The notes: generated by a model from the sequence alone, not told the origin. A stretch of 64,000 bases of DNA from Niveispirillum sp. SYP-B3756 (GCF_009495745.1 NZ_WIDQ01000006.1:62001-126000), one strand, 5' to 3'. Positions 37,523 to 46,963 are shown, numbered from the stretch's first letter. Program-made: numbers and translations.

Positions 37523-38013
37523 TCTGGCAGGCGGCCAGCCCCTGGAAACGCGGCGCCTCCACCCTGTCGCTCCCGCAGGCGGACCGGGCGGGGGACGCGG
37601 GTCGGCCCGGATATATCACCCTGGCCGTGGTGGGGGCGCACCTGTCGGACATGCCGCTGAACGGGCAATTGACCGAACGCGGTGCCGTTCTGCCGGGAAG
37701 CACGCTGACATCGGCGGCCTGCCACCTCTACGCCCTGCCGGGCACCGTGCCACCCAAGCCGGGGCTGCTGCGGACAGGGGAGGGGACGCCCATCGCGGTG
37801 GAACTGTGGGAAATGCCGGTCGCCCATTACGGGTCGTTTGTGGCGCTGATCCCGCCGCCGCTGGGCATCGGCACCCTGGAACTGGTGAATGGACGGCATG
37901 TGCAGGGCTTCCTGTGCGAAGCCTGGGCCACGCAAGGGGCCGCCGACATCACCAGCCTGGGCGGCTGGCGGGCCTTTATGCGCCTGCGCAATCAGCAAAA
38001 TGCCAACACCTGA
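37523..38013 (+). pseudogene. atzF: Allophanate hydrolase fragment, C-terminal domain only
   Basis: The frame reads GYITLAVVGAHLSDMPLNGQ, LYALPGTVPPKPGLLRTG, VELWEMPVAHYGSFVALIP and DITSLGGWRAFMR, all typical of the C-terminal domain of allophanate hydrolase (decarboxylation of N-carboxyurea derivatives). The amidase domain with the Ser-cisSer-Lys triad, about 450 residues, is missing. The 5' end abuts the porin remnant on the other strand. A GTG at 37627 could start translation but gives only 128 residues. The urea carboxylase remnant follows after 26 bases in the same orientation. Confidence 0.87.
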
Positions 38014-38039
38014 CCGCGCCCAAAATGGAAAGCAGCCGA

Positions 38040-40482
38040 TGTTCAAGACCGTCCCGATCGCCAACCGCGGCGAAATCGCTGTGCGCATTGCCGCCACCTT
38101 GAAGCGGATGGGCATCCGTTCTGTCGCCATCCATTCCGACGCGGATGCCGACAGCCTGCATGTCAGTGCCGCTGACATGGCGGTGTCGCTGGGGGGGCAG
38201 ACGCCGGTGGAAAACTATCTGCGCGGCGGTCGTATCATTCAAATCGCCAAGGAAACGGGGGCGGAAGCCATCTTCCCCGGTTATGGCTTCCTGTCAGAAA
38301 ATACCGATTTTGCGGAACAATGCGCTGCTGCCGGGATTGTCTTCATCGGCCCCACGCCCGACCAGATCCGCCGTTTTGGTCTGAAACACACCTCCCGCGA
38401 GATTGCCAGGGCCGCCGGCGCGCCGCTGACGCCGGGCACAGACCTGTTACGAGATGTGGTTGAGGCCAAGCAGGCGGCAGCGGAAATCGGCTATCCGGTC
38501 ATGCTGAAAAGCACCGCCGGCGGCGGTGGCATCGGCCTGCAGCGCTGCGCCGATGAGGAGGAACTGGTCGCCGCCTTCGACAGTGTGAAGCGGCTGGGCC
38601 AGTCCTTTTTCAAAGATGGCGGGGTCTTCATTGAACGGTTCGTCGCCGATGCCCGCCATGTGGAAGTGCAGATTTTCGGCGATGGTCGCGGCCATGTGGT
38701 GGCGCTGGGTGAGCGTGACTGTTCCGTCCAGCGTCGCAACCAGAAAGTAATTGAGGAAACACCCGCCCCCGGATTGCCGCCGGAAACCCGTCGCCGCCTG
38801 CTGGATGCCGCTGTGCGGCTGGGTCTGGCGGTGGATTACGTCTCTGCCGGCACGGTGGAATTCATCCATGATGGTGCCCGTGATGCGTTTTATTTCCTGG
38901 AGGTGAATACAAGGCTGCAGGTCGAACGTCCGGTGACAGAGGCGGTAACCGGCCTGGATCTGGTGGAATGGATGATCCGCATCACCGCCGGCGACGTGCC
39001 TGATTTCAGCCTGTTGCCGGAACCGCGGCCAGCCTGGGCGGCTTCGTCTGCCCCGCCACCATCATCAAGGCCGACCTGTGGAAGGTGGGGCAGGTGAAGC
39101 CGGGTGACACGATCCGTTTCCGCCCGGTCAGCTTTGCCGACACCCTGGCCCTGGAACAGGCCCAGGATGCGGCGATTGCCACCCTGTCGGCGTGCCCGCT
39201 GCCGCTGCCGGCGTTGATCAACCCGGAAAGCTGTATTCTGACCCGGCTGCCGGCCAGTGACGAACGCCCCATGGTCCCCTATCGGCAGGCCGGGGATAAA
39301 TATATCCTGCTGGAATGTGGGGAGAATGTGCTGGACCTGCGGCTGCGCCTGCGCATCCATCTGTTGATGGAGGCGGTGAAGGCGGCCAATATCCAGGGTG
39401 TCGCGGAACTGTCACCCGGCGTGCGTTCCGTACAGATCCATTATGACAGCAGAATCATCAGCCAATCGGCCCTGGTCGATAGATTGCTGGAGCTGGAAAG
39501 CCGGCTGGGCGGGGTGGCGGGGCTGAAGGTGCCCAGCCGCATCGTGCACCTGCCGCTGGCATTTTAAGATTCCGCCACGCTGGGTGCCGTTACCCGCTAT
39601 CGGGAGACGGTGAAGCAAGAGGCGCCGTGGCTGCCCAACAATGTGGATTTCATTCAGCGGATCAACGGCTTGGAACGCCTGGATCAGGTGAGGGATACGC
39701 TGTTTGAGGCCAGTTACATGGTGCTGGGCCTGGGCGATGTCTATCTGGGTGCCCCCTGTGCGGTGCCGCTGGACCCGCGTCACCGGCTGCTGACCAGCAA
39801 ATACAACCCCGCCCGCACTTATACGGCGGAAGGCACGGTGGGATCGGCGGCATCTATATATGTGCATCTATGGCATGGACAGCCCCGGCGGCTATCAACT
39901 GGTGGGGCGGACGGTGCCGATCTGGAACAGTTCCTGGCCAACCGCCAGTTCGGGGCGGAGCCCTGGCTGCTGCGTTTCTTCGACCGGGTGCAGTTCTATC
40001 CGGTGACAGAGTTGGAGTTGGATCGGTTCCGCGGCGATTTCCGCGCAGGTCGCGTCCAGGTGCGGTTGGAAGAGGACATGTTCGACCTTGCCGCTCACGA
40101 GGAGGCCTGGGTGGATGAGGCCGATGCGATCACCAGCTTCCGCACCCACCAGCAGGTAGCCTTCACAGCGGAGGTGGCGCGCTGGCAGACGGATGAGGCT
40201 GGCAGCAGCGACGCTGCGGATGAAGCCCCGCCCCCTGCCGATGACAATGCCGTGCAGGCGGATATTTCCGGCAATGTCTGGAAGGTGCTGGTGGAGCCGG
40301 GCCAATGGGTGGAGCCGGGCCAGCCTTTGGTGGTGCTGGAGGCGATGAAGATGGAATTCTCCATCCAGGCCAAAATACCGGGCCGTATCGCCGCCATCCA
40401 TTGCCGGGCGGGCCGACCGGTGACAGCGGGTGATGCGTTATTGTCGCTGGAGGCGATTCATACCAAGAGCCATGAAGCATGA
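38040..40482 (+). pseudogene. Urea carboxylase, broken by deletion, nonsense and frameshifts
   Basis: The biotin carboxylase part is intact from ATG 38040 (PIANRGEIAVRIAATLKRMG; KSTAGGGGIGLQ; FIERFVADARHVEVQIFGDG) to about 39030, ending at TAGDVPDFSLLP. A deletion then joins it, in another frame, to the later segment LGGFVCPATIIKADLWKVGQ near 39040. The frame continues to LPLAF followed by a TAA at 39565, then [16 protein letters not shown] in the same frame. Around 39845-39925 the family sequence [17 protein letters not shown] appears in a different frame before returning to [12 protein letters not shown]. The biotinyl domain is present ([10 protein letters not shown]). Urea carboxylase is normally about 1200 residues; here it cannot be translated as one chain. 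Confidence 0.9.
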
Positions 40483-40505
40483 CTCTTGGCATTTATACTC
40501 CGTTT

Positions 40506-40537
40506 CCATGATCAGAACCGATCGGTCCTGATCATGG
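40506..40537. repeat. 32-bp near-perfect palindrome
   Basis: CCATGATCAG-A-ACCGATCGGT-C-CTGATCATGG is self-complementary apart from one A/C mismatch pair. It lies 23 bases after the urea carboxylase remnant. It could be a protein-binding site or a cruciform-forming transcription stop. No T-run follows. Confidence 0.75.
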
Positions 40538-40612
40538 TCCTCAAACGCCGGCGCCAACATCTGTTGGCTTGGTTTCACGCGGCACGGGCCGCGCGGCGGT
40601 AGTCGCCGCCGT

Positions 40613-40649
40613 ACCCAGTTGCGATGAGTTCACCTCATCGCAACTGGGT
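40613..40649. terminator. Perfect 16-bp stem, 5-base loop
   Basis: ACCCAGTTGCGATGAG, loop TTCAC, then the exact reverse complement. It sits downstream of the two minus-strand phage-tail-like genes (stop at 40714) and of the plus-strand pseudogene, so it can act as a bidirectional terminator. The 3' flank has no T-run, so it may instead be a repeat or binding site. A GCGGCG/CGCCGC hairpin lies just before it. Confidence 0.6.
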
Positions 40650-40713
40650 ATTAGCGGTTCCGTCAATGGTCGGTGCTGTGTCCGCCGCCTGGTCAGGCCG
40701 AACCTGCCAATGA

Positions 40714-41355
40714 TCACCCCACCACGGCCAGCTTGCGGATGGTGCCACTGGCATCGCGGATTTCAATGTAGCCTGTCACGGTTGACGCCCCACCCGCCGT
40801 GAAATTCCCAAAGCGCAGCCGCCCGCCTGTTCCCTTGGGCAGCAGGGCGATATCCACATCCGCATCATTGCCGCGTACTGACAGCGACGGTGCGGTACCG
40901 GTGCCAGCACCGGTAATGGCCAGATAATTTACCGAGGACGCCGTCGGTTGGATGACGAATTGCGTGCCGGTAGCGTTGAAGGCAAAGCCGCCACTGTTCT
41001 TGGCGTTGAAATTGAAGCCGATATGGCTGTCGCTGCCGGTTGCAGTGAGGATTGGGGAGATGCCCGTCGGGGCCGCTTCCAGCAGGACGCCATTGACGGC
41101 GCCCGGCAAGGCAGCGGCCCGCATCACCTCCACCCCGCCCCCAACCACGCTGAGACTGTCCGTTGCCAGATGCGCGATGCCCGTGTCCGCATCGGCCGTA
41201 AAGGCCAGTGCTGGCTGGCCCGACCTGCCCTCTGCCAGTTGGACAACGTCTTTAATACTGACCGTGCCTGTGAAGCTCGGCCGGTTCAAGGGAGCGTAAA
41301 GACTGAGATCGGTTGATGACACCGGATTTAAGTGCAGGAAATAAGTGCCGGCCAT
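40714..41355 (-). CDS. Phage tail-fibre-like protein
   Basis: 213 residues. The start is ATG 41355, 5 bases after the upstream stop, with AGGTGA as ribosome site; an extension to 41451 overlaps the upstream gene and was not used. The sequence YAPLNRPSFTGTVSIKD is typical of phage tail fibres and appendages, and the remainder is a serine-, glycine- and threonine-rich beta-type sequence (GSDSHIGFNFNAKNSGGFAF; ALLPKGTGGRLRFGNF). It ends in YIEIRDASGTIRKLAVVG. No chaperone or peptidase domain is seen. With the next gene it is the only phage-like material here, so it is either a relic or a captured appendage gene. Confidence 0.7.
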   Translation of the reverse strand: MAGTYFLHLNPVSSTDLSLYAPLNRPSFTGTVSIKDVVQLAEGRSGQPALAFTADADTGIAHLATDSLSVVGGGVEVMRAAALPGAVNGVLLEAAPTGISPILTATGSDSHIGFNFNAKNSGGFAFNATGTQFVIQPTASSVNYLAITGAGTGTAPSLSVRGNDADVDIALLPKGTGGRLRFGNFTAGGASTVTGYIEIRDASGTIRKLAVVG

Positions 41356-41360
41356 GACGA

Positions 41361-41681
41361 TCACCTGAAAAAGCTGAGGGAAACAGTACAGGCGGCAGGG
41401 GCGATGAATCCCAGTCTCTGCCGGCCGCTGATCTTGCGGCCGGATGGACAATATTCTCCAGCGCTGCCGTCCACGATATCTTCGGTTGGAATGTAGGGAA
41501 TATTATCATATCCCACCCAAAAGGGCCCGGTGGCGTTGAATAACACCACCCGGGTTCCCGCGGGTACCGCGACGGTTTTGGCTGTGGCGGCCGCCAGGAC
41601 GATGGCGTAACGACTATCCGACGGCTCTAAAATTTCCGTTCTGTTGCCCATCGCATCGTGGAAAATCTCGAACGTCTGCAT
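41361..41681 (-). CDS. Small phage-structural-like protein
   Basis: 106 residues; AGAGGA lies 5-6 bases before ATG 41681. It resembles small phage proteins encoded upstream of tail fibres: TVAVPAGTRVVLFNATGPFWVGYD, then a proline/isoleucine segment and a hydrophobic beta C-terminus (ACTVSLSFFR). The stop is 5 bases from the start of the fibre-like gene, so the two are co-transcribed. About 100 bases of very AT-rich DNA upstream (41700-41820) probably hold their promoter. I cannot assign a precise virion role. Confidence 0.55.
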   Translation of the reverse strand: MQTFEIFHDAMGNRTEILEPSDSRYAIVLAAATAKTVAVPAGTRVVLFNATGPFWVGYDNIPYIPTEDIVDGSAGEYCPSGRKISGRQRLGFIAPAACTVSLSFFR

Positions 41682-41948
41682 TCTGTCCTCTCACTTTGGG
41701 ATCAGGACACCGGCATCAACCGCTGGGAGCGGTGCCGATCTCTTAAATAGGATATATATCCTTAAAATTGGAAAATCAAGTTTTTAAGGTATTAAAGCCT
41801 AATATACGATATACTTTGGAACGCGCGTGCAAAGCGGGATGCGTCGGGCTGTTGGCGAAAGCAGCGGGCTTGTGTAATGACGGTCCTGCCAAGGTCCGTC
41901 ATTGCTGCACGAGGGATCAGGCCGCGGGCAAGCGGGAGCGGGGGAAGC

Positions 41949-43049
41949 GTGGAACAGGTCGAAACAGTCATTATCGGCGCTGGTGTGGTCGGACTGGCTA
42001 TTGCCCGGCATCTGGCCCTGGCAGGACAGGAAGTTATCGTTCTGGAAGCGGAGAGCCTTATCGGTTCGGGTACCAGCTCCAGAAACAGTGAAGTGATCCA
42101 TGCCGGTATTTATTATCCGCAAGGTTCCCTGAAGGCGCGCCTCTGCGTCGCCGGACGGCAGATGATCTATGATTATATTAAACGGCGCCGCATTCCCCAC
42201 GAGGCCTGCGGTAAGATCATTGTGGCCACCGCAGAAGAACAGCATGATCGCTTGCTGGGCTTGCAGGCAAAGGCGATCGCCAATGGCGTTGACAGCCTGG
42301 TTTGGCTGACCAGGGCCCAGGTAGAGGCGCTGGAGCCGGAAATCACCTGTACCGAGGCCTTGTTGTCACCTGTCAGCGGCATTATCGACAGTCACGCCTT
42401 GATGCTGTCATTCCAGGCAGACCTGGAAGAGCATGGCGGTATGGTGGTGTTCCGCAGCCCTCTGCAAGCGGCGGAGGTTCGGGGGGATGGCATTGAGTTG
42501 CTGGTGGGGGGCAGCGATCCGCTGCGTCTACGTACCCGCAACCTGATTAATGCAGCCGGGCTGGGGGCGCAGAAACTGGCAACCGCCATCGAGGGGCTCC
42601 CGTCGACCTTTGTGCCGCCTTTGCGGTTGGCCAAGGGGAATTATTACGGGCTCAGCGGCCGTAACCCGTTCCGCCGGCTGGTTTATCCCCTGCCTGAACC
42701 GGGGGGGTTGGGGGTGCATGTCACCATTGATCTGGGAGGGCAGGCCCGGTTCGGCCCGGATGTGGAATGGATCGACCGGGAAACCTATGATGTGGATCCC
42801 GGCCGTGCCGAACGCTTTTATGCGGCGGTGCGGCGCTACTGGCCAGGCTTGCCGACGGGAGCCCTGATTCCCGCCTATGCCGGCATCCGGCCAAAGCTGG
42901 TCGGCCCGGGGGAAAGCGACAGCGATTTTGTCATCCAGGGACCAACGGAACATGGCATCGCCGGGCTGGTTAACCTGTTTGGGATTGAATCCCCCGGTTT
43001 GACCTCCTGCATGGCCATCGCGGCCGAAGTTGCGGAAAGACTCCGATAA
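41949..43049 (+). CDS. FAD-dependent oxidoreductase, LhgO-like (DAO family)
   Basis: 366 residues from GTG 41949, preceded by GGGGGAA; an in-frame ATG at 41877 adds 24 unrelated residues without ribosome site. The N-terminal Rossmann motif VIIGAGVVGLAIARHLA binds FAD. SSRNSEVIHAGIYYPQGSLK and VSGIIDSHALM are typical of the L-2-hydroxyglutarate oxidase branch of D-amino-acid-oxidase-like flavoproteins, and the C-terminus FGIESPGLTSCMAIA completes the FAD site. Members oxidise hydroxy acids or amino acids and pass electrons to oxygen or quinones. The true substrate cannot be read from sequence. It stands alone between the phage-like genes and the GDP-mannose dehydratases. Confidence 0.82.
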   Translation: MEQVETVIIGAGVVGLAIARHLALAGQEVIVLEAESLIGSGTSSRNSEVIHAGIYYPQGSLKARLCVAGRQMIYDYIKRRRIPHEACGKIIVATAEEQHDRLLGLQAKAIANGVDSLVWLTRAQVEALEPEITCTEALLSPVSGIIDSHALMLSFQADLEEHGGMVVFRSPLQAAEVRGDGIELLVGGSDPLRLRTRNLINAAGLGAQKLATAIEGLPSTFVPPLRLAKGNYYGLSGRNPFRRLVYPLPEPGGLGVHVTIDLGGQARFGPDVEWIDRETYDVDPGRAERFYAAVRRYWPGLPTGALIPAYAGIRPKLVGPGESDSDFVIQGPTEHGIAGLVNLFGIESPGLTSCMAIAAEVAERLR

Positions 43050-43168
43050 TGTGAAAGATGTGTAACATTGAGGAGATCGGCGACTTAAACATGTCAGTTG
43101 CATGATGAGACAAAACCAGCCATTAAGCTAAATATCAGCAAATTATCAAAATCCGCAGGAGCCGTGAA

Positions 43169-44206
43169 TTGAGCAAGGTCGCGTTGATCACCGGTGTGAC
43201 GGGGCAGGATGGCGCCTACCTGTCTGAACTGCTGCTGTCCAAGGGCTATATCGTCCATGGGGTGAAGCGTCGTTCCTCCTCGCTGAATACCGGCCGCATT
43301 GACCATCTTTACCAGGATATCCACGAGAAGGATGTGCGGTTCCAGCTGCATTACGGTGACCTGACGGACAGCACCAACCTGATCCGGATTGTGCAGGAAA
43401 CCCAGCCGGACGAGATTTATAATCTTGCGGCGCAGAGCCATGTGCAGGTCAGTTTCGAGACGCCGGAATATACTGCCAATGCCGACGCCATCGGCACGCT
43501 GCGCCTGCTGGAAGCCATCCGTATCCTGAAGCTGGAACAGAAGACCCGCTTCTACCAAGCGTCGACCTCTGAACTGTACGGCAAGGTGCAGGAGACGCCG
43601 CAGAAGGAAACCACCCCCTTCTATCCGCGCAGCCCCTATGCTGCTGCCAAGCTCTACGCCTATTGGATCACGGTGAATTACCGGGAGGCCTATGGCCTCC
43701 ATGCCAGCAACGGCATTTTGTTCAACCATGAAAGCCCGATCCGGGGCGAAACCTTTGTCACCCGCAAGATCACCCGTGCGGTGGCGGCCATCCACCATGG
43801 CAAGCAGGATTGCCTGTATCTGGGCAATCTGGACAGCCTGCGCGACTGGGGCCATGCCCGCGACTATGTGGAAGGTATGTGGCGCATCTTGCAGCAGGAT
43901 GCCGGCGATGATTACGTGCTGGCCACGGGTGAGATGCATACGGTGCGGGAGTTCGTTGAGAAATCCTTCGCCCATACCGGCGTGACCATCACATGGTCGG
44001 GCAGTGGCGTGGACGAGGTGGGGCGTTGCAGTGCCAGCGGCCGCGAACTGGTCAAGGTCGATCCCCGCTATTTCCGCCCCACGGAAGTGGATTTACTGCT
44101 GGGTGATCCGTCCAAGGCCCTGGAAAAGCTGGGCTGGAAGCACAGCACGCCGTTCGCCGAACTGGTGCGCGACATGATGGAATCCGATCTGAAGCTGATG
44201 GCCTGA
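43169..44206 (+). CDS. gmd: GDP-mannose 4,6-dehydratase
   Basis: 345 residues. Converts GDP-D-mannose to GDP-4-keto-6-deoxy-mannose, the first step to GDP-fucose, GDP-rhamnose or related sugars. TTG start at 43169 with AGGAG at 43157-43161; no in-frame ATG or GTG nearby fits. NADP site [15 protein letters not shown], substrate segment [15 protein letters not shown], catalytic Thr/Ser and Glu in STSELYGK, and YAAAKLY (YxxxK). Full length for the family. The partner reductase or epimerase is not obvious unless it is the paralogue downstream. Confidence 0.93.
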   Translation: MSKVALITGVTGQDGAYLSELLLSKGYIVHGVKRRSSSLNTGRIDHLYQDIHEKDVRFQLHYGDLTDSTNLIRIVQETQPDEIYNLAAQSHVQVSFETPEYTANADAIGTLRLLEAIRILKLEQKTRFYQASTSELYGKVQETPQKETTPFYPRSPYAAAKLYAYWITVNYREAYGLHASNGILFNHESPIRGETFVTRKITRAVAAIHHGKQDCLYLGNLDSLRDWGHARDYVEGMWRILQQDAGDDYVLATGEMHTVREFVEKSFAHTGVTITWSGSGVDEVGRCSASGRELVKVDPRYFRPTEVDLLLGDPSKALEKLGWKHSTPFAELVRDMMESDLKLMA

Positions 44207-44270
44207 CGGAGCGCTGGCGTCGCCCTATCAAGGAACAGGAAGCGCGGCGGACAGGCGGTTTTACTGTTGA

Positions 44271-44309
44271 TCCCCGTTCCCGATGGCTGTGCTCTATCGG
44301 GAACGGGGA
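44271..44309 (+). terminator. Perfect 14-bp stem-loop after gmd
   Basis: TCCCCGTTCCCGAT, an 11-base loop, then its exact complement, about 65 bases after the gmd stop. It is not followed by a T-run. It separates gmd from its paralogue, so the two genes may not share all transcripts. Confidence 0.6.
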
Positions 44310-44392
44310 GTAGCGCTGGCGATTAATGTCTTGTGGTTCAGCGGCGGTCAGTGTGACCAGTATAGGGTGGGTTTTCTCCCGGGAGGTTGAAG

Positions 44393-45361
44393 ATGGGTAA
44401 AGTCGCATTGATCCTGGGAATTGGCGGACAGGATGGCACCTATCTGGCCAAGCTGCTGCTGTCGAAAGGCTATGAGATCCATGGCACTTCCCGTGATGAT
44501 CAGGTACGTGGCTTCGACAGTTTGACCCTTATGGGGATACGGCGTCAGGTTCAAACGCATTCCCTGGCGTTGAACGATTTTCGAAGCATGTTCAAAGTCT
44601 TCCGCAATGTCCAACCGGATGAGGTTTACAATCTGGCGGGTCAGTCCTCAGTGGGGCTTTCTTTTGATCAGCCGGTGGAAACGTTTGAAAGTATTGCGGT
44701 TGGAACGCTTAATATTCTTGAATGTTTGAAGCTGCTTGACCGGCCGACCAAGTTGTTCAATGCGGGCTCCAGTGAATGTTTCGGTAACACGCCCGAACCT
44801 GCCAATGAATGCACCCCTTTCCATCCGCGCAGCCCTTACGCCACAGCAAAGGCTGCCTCTTTCTGGACTGTCGCCAATTACCGGGAAGCGTATAAGCTGC
44901 ACGCGTGTTCTGGTATTTTATTCAATCATGAATCCCCGCTGCGACCGGCCCGCTTCGTGACAAGGAAGATTGTGTCAACCGCACTGCGCATTGCCAACGG
45001 CAGTAAGGAGAATTTGCGCCTGGGCAATATTGCTATTGAGCGGGATTGGGGTTGGGCACCGGAATATGTTGATGCCATGTGGCGTATTCTGCAGAGTGAT
45101 AAGCCAGAAGATTTTGTGATTTCAACCGGTAAAACCTATTCACTGGAGGCGTTTGTCGCCGCGGTGTTCGCTGCGGTGGGCCTGGATTGGAAAGAGCATG
45201 TCGATATTGACTCCACGCTTTTTCGTCCTTCGGAGATCGACCGGAGTGTCGGGAACCCGGCCAAGGCTAAGCAACTTTTGGGATGGGAAGCCGAGATGCA
45301 CATGCCGCAGATCGCGCGCGCGCTGATTGAGCACGAACAGGCGAAGCTTTTGGAAAACTGA
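44393..45361 (+). CDS. GDP-mannose 4,6-dehydratase paralogue / NAD-sugar epimerase-dehydratase
   Basis: 322 residues from ATG 44393 with GGGAGG 7 bases upstream. The cofactor motif is ILGIGGQDGTYLAKLL and the catalytic YxxxK is YATAKAA. The Ser/Glu motif reads GSSECFGN rather than SELYG, and the substrate loop between residues 35 and 55 (DDQVRGFDSLTLMG) has no resemblance to the [11 protein letters not shown] of true Gmd. It may therefore act on another nucleotide sugar or perform a later step. Third-position GC is visibly lower than in gmd and the neighbouring genes, which suggests separate acquisition. Confidence 0.8.
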   Translation: MGKVALILGIGGQDGTYLAKLLLSKGYEIHGTSRDDQVRGFDSLTLMGIRRQVQTHSLALNDFRSMFKVFRNVQPDEVYNLAGQSSVGLSFDQPVETFESIAVGTLNILECLKLLDRPTKLFNAGSSECFGNTPEPANECTPFHPRSPYATAKAASFWTVANYREAYKLHACSGILFNHESPLRPARFVTRKIVSTALRIANGSKENLRLGNIAIERDWGWAPEYVDAMWRILQSDKPEDFVISTGKTYSLEAFVAAVFAAVGLDWKEHVDIDSTLFRPSEIDRSVGNPAKAKQLLGWEAEMHMPQIARALIEHEQAKLLEN

Positions 45362-45513
45362 TACCAAGCCACCTAAAGGTTGACCTTTAAGCAGTTTGGA
45401 GGCCGGCGACCGCCGGCTCAGCACCCCGTGGGCGCGCAAGCCAAGCTGCCGGAGGCAGCGCCCGGCACCTGAAATCTCCCTTGATCGGTCAGGATCAAGG
45501 GAGATTGGTATCA
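45359..45513. repeat. Palindrome-rich 155-bp element with 9-bp inverted ends
   Basis: The interval starts with TGATACCAA and ends with TTGGTATCA. Inside are AAAGGT/ACCTTT, GCCGGCG/CGCCGGC and a perfect 14-bp stem (AATCTCCCTTGATC, loop GGTCAG, 45473-45506). It fills the space between two convergent genes. It could be a double terminator or a small REP/MITE-like element. Confidence 0.55.
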
Positions 45514-46614
45514 GTTTCCCAGAGCGGCCATCAATTTTCTGTGCGCTTTATGGACGGGAAATTTTCGCATAAGAGAGCCCGCAGCTGCTGGGGGCCGCCG
45601 CTTGGTGCGAGCAGGCACTGCGGACAGGCAACCCAGCCATTCATCCAGATTTTCGACCAATCGCCCCGCTCCTCCCAATCGATCCGCCAAACTGGGCGTG
45701 CTTAAGCCGAGGAAGGGGATTCCAGCCAGGGTTGCCTGGATGAAAGCCCGCCACGCAATGATGCCGCTGGTGTCTGCGGAAGTTGTCAGAAAAGCAAGGG
45801 ACCGGCAAACGCGCAGCAGAGCCGGTTGGTCCTGCGGATTGGCCGGCAATATTGGGCGGACCCTTCCGCTTTGCAGCAGCACCGGTGGCACGGTTACATT
45901 CACCTGGACTAATAATGTCAGTCCTGCGGCCGAAAGTATGGGAATCAGCCGTGGCGCCAGAACCGGCAGGATTTCTGCCAACTCCTCCGGCTGACCCAGG
46001 CAGGCTACATAAGCCCTCTCCGCCATTGCTTCTGGTAGAGTACGCATGGCTTCTGCCAAGGCAATTTCCGCTGGAACCGGCACATCGGGCACAACCTGAA
46101 TCCGACCTGCCGGACAGAGCTGACGGATACGCATCGCCAATGGCTCGTCCGGAACAATCACCGTGGAGAAAAGCTGCAATGCTTCCGTTCTGGCAGCAAG
46201 ATCGGCCAGGATCTGCTCCCTTGAATGGATATCCAAGCGACCGGCAGGCCCCCGCATCGCCAAGGAAATATCGATATTATGCGTATCGATATCCGCGACT
46301 GCCGTCGCATTGGATCGCTGAATGGAATCGACCATCTGCCGCAGGTGGGGAGAGACCACCGGATGCTGAAAAATAGCAGCATCGCCAGCGTTCATATCCG
46401 CACCGGACAATGTCTCAATTGTGCAGACCATCGCGTTGATACCGTTTGCAGCCAGATGTTCAGCCCGATTGAGGGAACGATAATGTACGCTGTCATTGTC
46501 CCCGAATCCGGGGGTGGGTGCCGTCGGCAGCACAAGAAAGACACGTTTGAGGCGCTGAGATGAAGAGCGGGCGAACCGTATCGGATGTTTTGCAGCCTTG
46601 TCCGAATCCTGCAT
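45511..46614 (-). CDS. Glycosyltransferase-like protein
   Basis: 367 residues. ATG 46614 is chosen because GCAGGAG lies 6-7 bases upstream; the frame is open further to 46701 without such a site. An N-terminal Rossmann-like strand (RVFLVLPTAPTPGFGDNDSVHYRSL) followed by an alternating alpha/beta body, AERAYVACLGQPEELAEILP and GLTLLVQVNV strands, and a C-terminal AFIQATLAGIPFLGLSTP are reminiscent of GT-B glycosyltransferases, where the last part would be the donor site. The usual EX7E motif is not clear. The location after two nucleotide-sugar enzymes fits surface glycan synthesis. Function tentative. Confidence 0.55.
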   Translation of the reverse strand: MQDSDKAAKHPIRFARSSSQRLKRVFLVLPTAPTPGFGDNDSVHYRSLNRAEHLAANGINAMVCTIETLSGADMNAGDAAIFQHPVVSPHLRQMVDSIQRSNATAVADIDTHNIDISLAMRGPAGRLDIHSREQILADLAARTEALQLFSTVIVPDEPLAMRIRQLCPAGRIQVVPDVPVPAEIALAEAMRTLPEAMAERAYVACLGQPEELAEILPVLAPRLIPILSAAGLTLLVQVNVTVPPVLLQSGRVRPILPANPQDQPALLRVCRSLAFLTTSADTSGIIAWRAFIQATLAGIPFLGLSTPSLADRLGGAGRLVENLDEWLGCLSAVPARTKRRPPAAAGSLMRKFPVHKAHRKLMAALGN

Positions 46615-46932
46615 GGTCGCTCCTGCGGTTTGCCTTGGAATCGGCGCCATTGCTGATATGGAGCCCGATAATGAAAAGCCTGCCGTCAGCAGGTTAGCCA
46701 TCGAGTATCCAACTTTCCCGTACGCCAGCGGTTCCCGGTGGCGATGATAATCGCCCTTGGATAATTAATCGTTAACCACGTGAGTGCGGAGGGTAGTTGG
46801 TTGATGGCGGTTGAATTTATCAATTGCCGCGCTTGACGCAGCGATCTGTTGCGCACCGTCCAGCAACTGCAAGCTGCCGGTGGCAGAGCAGTAGTCAGCA
46901 TGGCGGCTGTTGAGGTTGAGGGAACGGGTAAG
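46615..46932. other. Intergenic region upstream of the glycosyltransferase-like gene
   Basis: With the hairpin at 46933-46963 this makes a 357-base gap. Open frames here have no ribosome site and no recognisable protein features. The AT-rich part at 46740-46830 (TTGGATAATTAATCGTTAACC) is a likely promoter for the minus-strand gene. Confidence 0.5.
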
Positions 46933-46963
46933 TACCAGGAGCCGTGACCCATGGCTCTTGGTA
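46933..46963 (-). terminator. Hairpin downstream of plsY
   Basis: TACCAGGAGCC, loop, GGCTCTTGGTA: 11-base arms with one mismatch, 9 bases after the plsY stop on the minus strand. No strong T-run. Confidence 0.5.

Noticed and set aside
35682-40482. Functional urea carboxylase/urt operon
   Set aside because: Each gene carries a disabling lesion; only fragments of domains can be translated.
40613-40649. CRISPR-like repeat
   Set aside because: Only one inverted repeat; no regularly spaced direct repeats or cas genes anywhere in the window.
41361-41681. Complete prophage
   Set aside because: No integrase, terminase, capsid or lysis genes nearby; only two tail-like genes.
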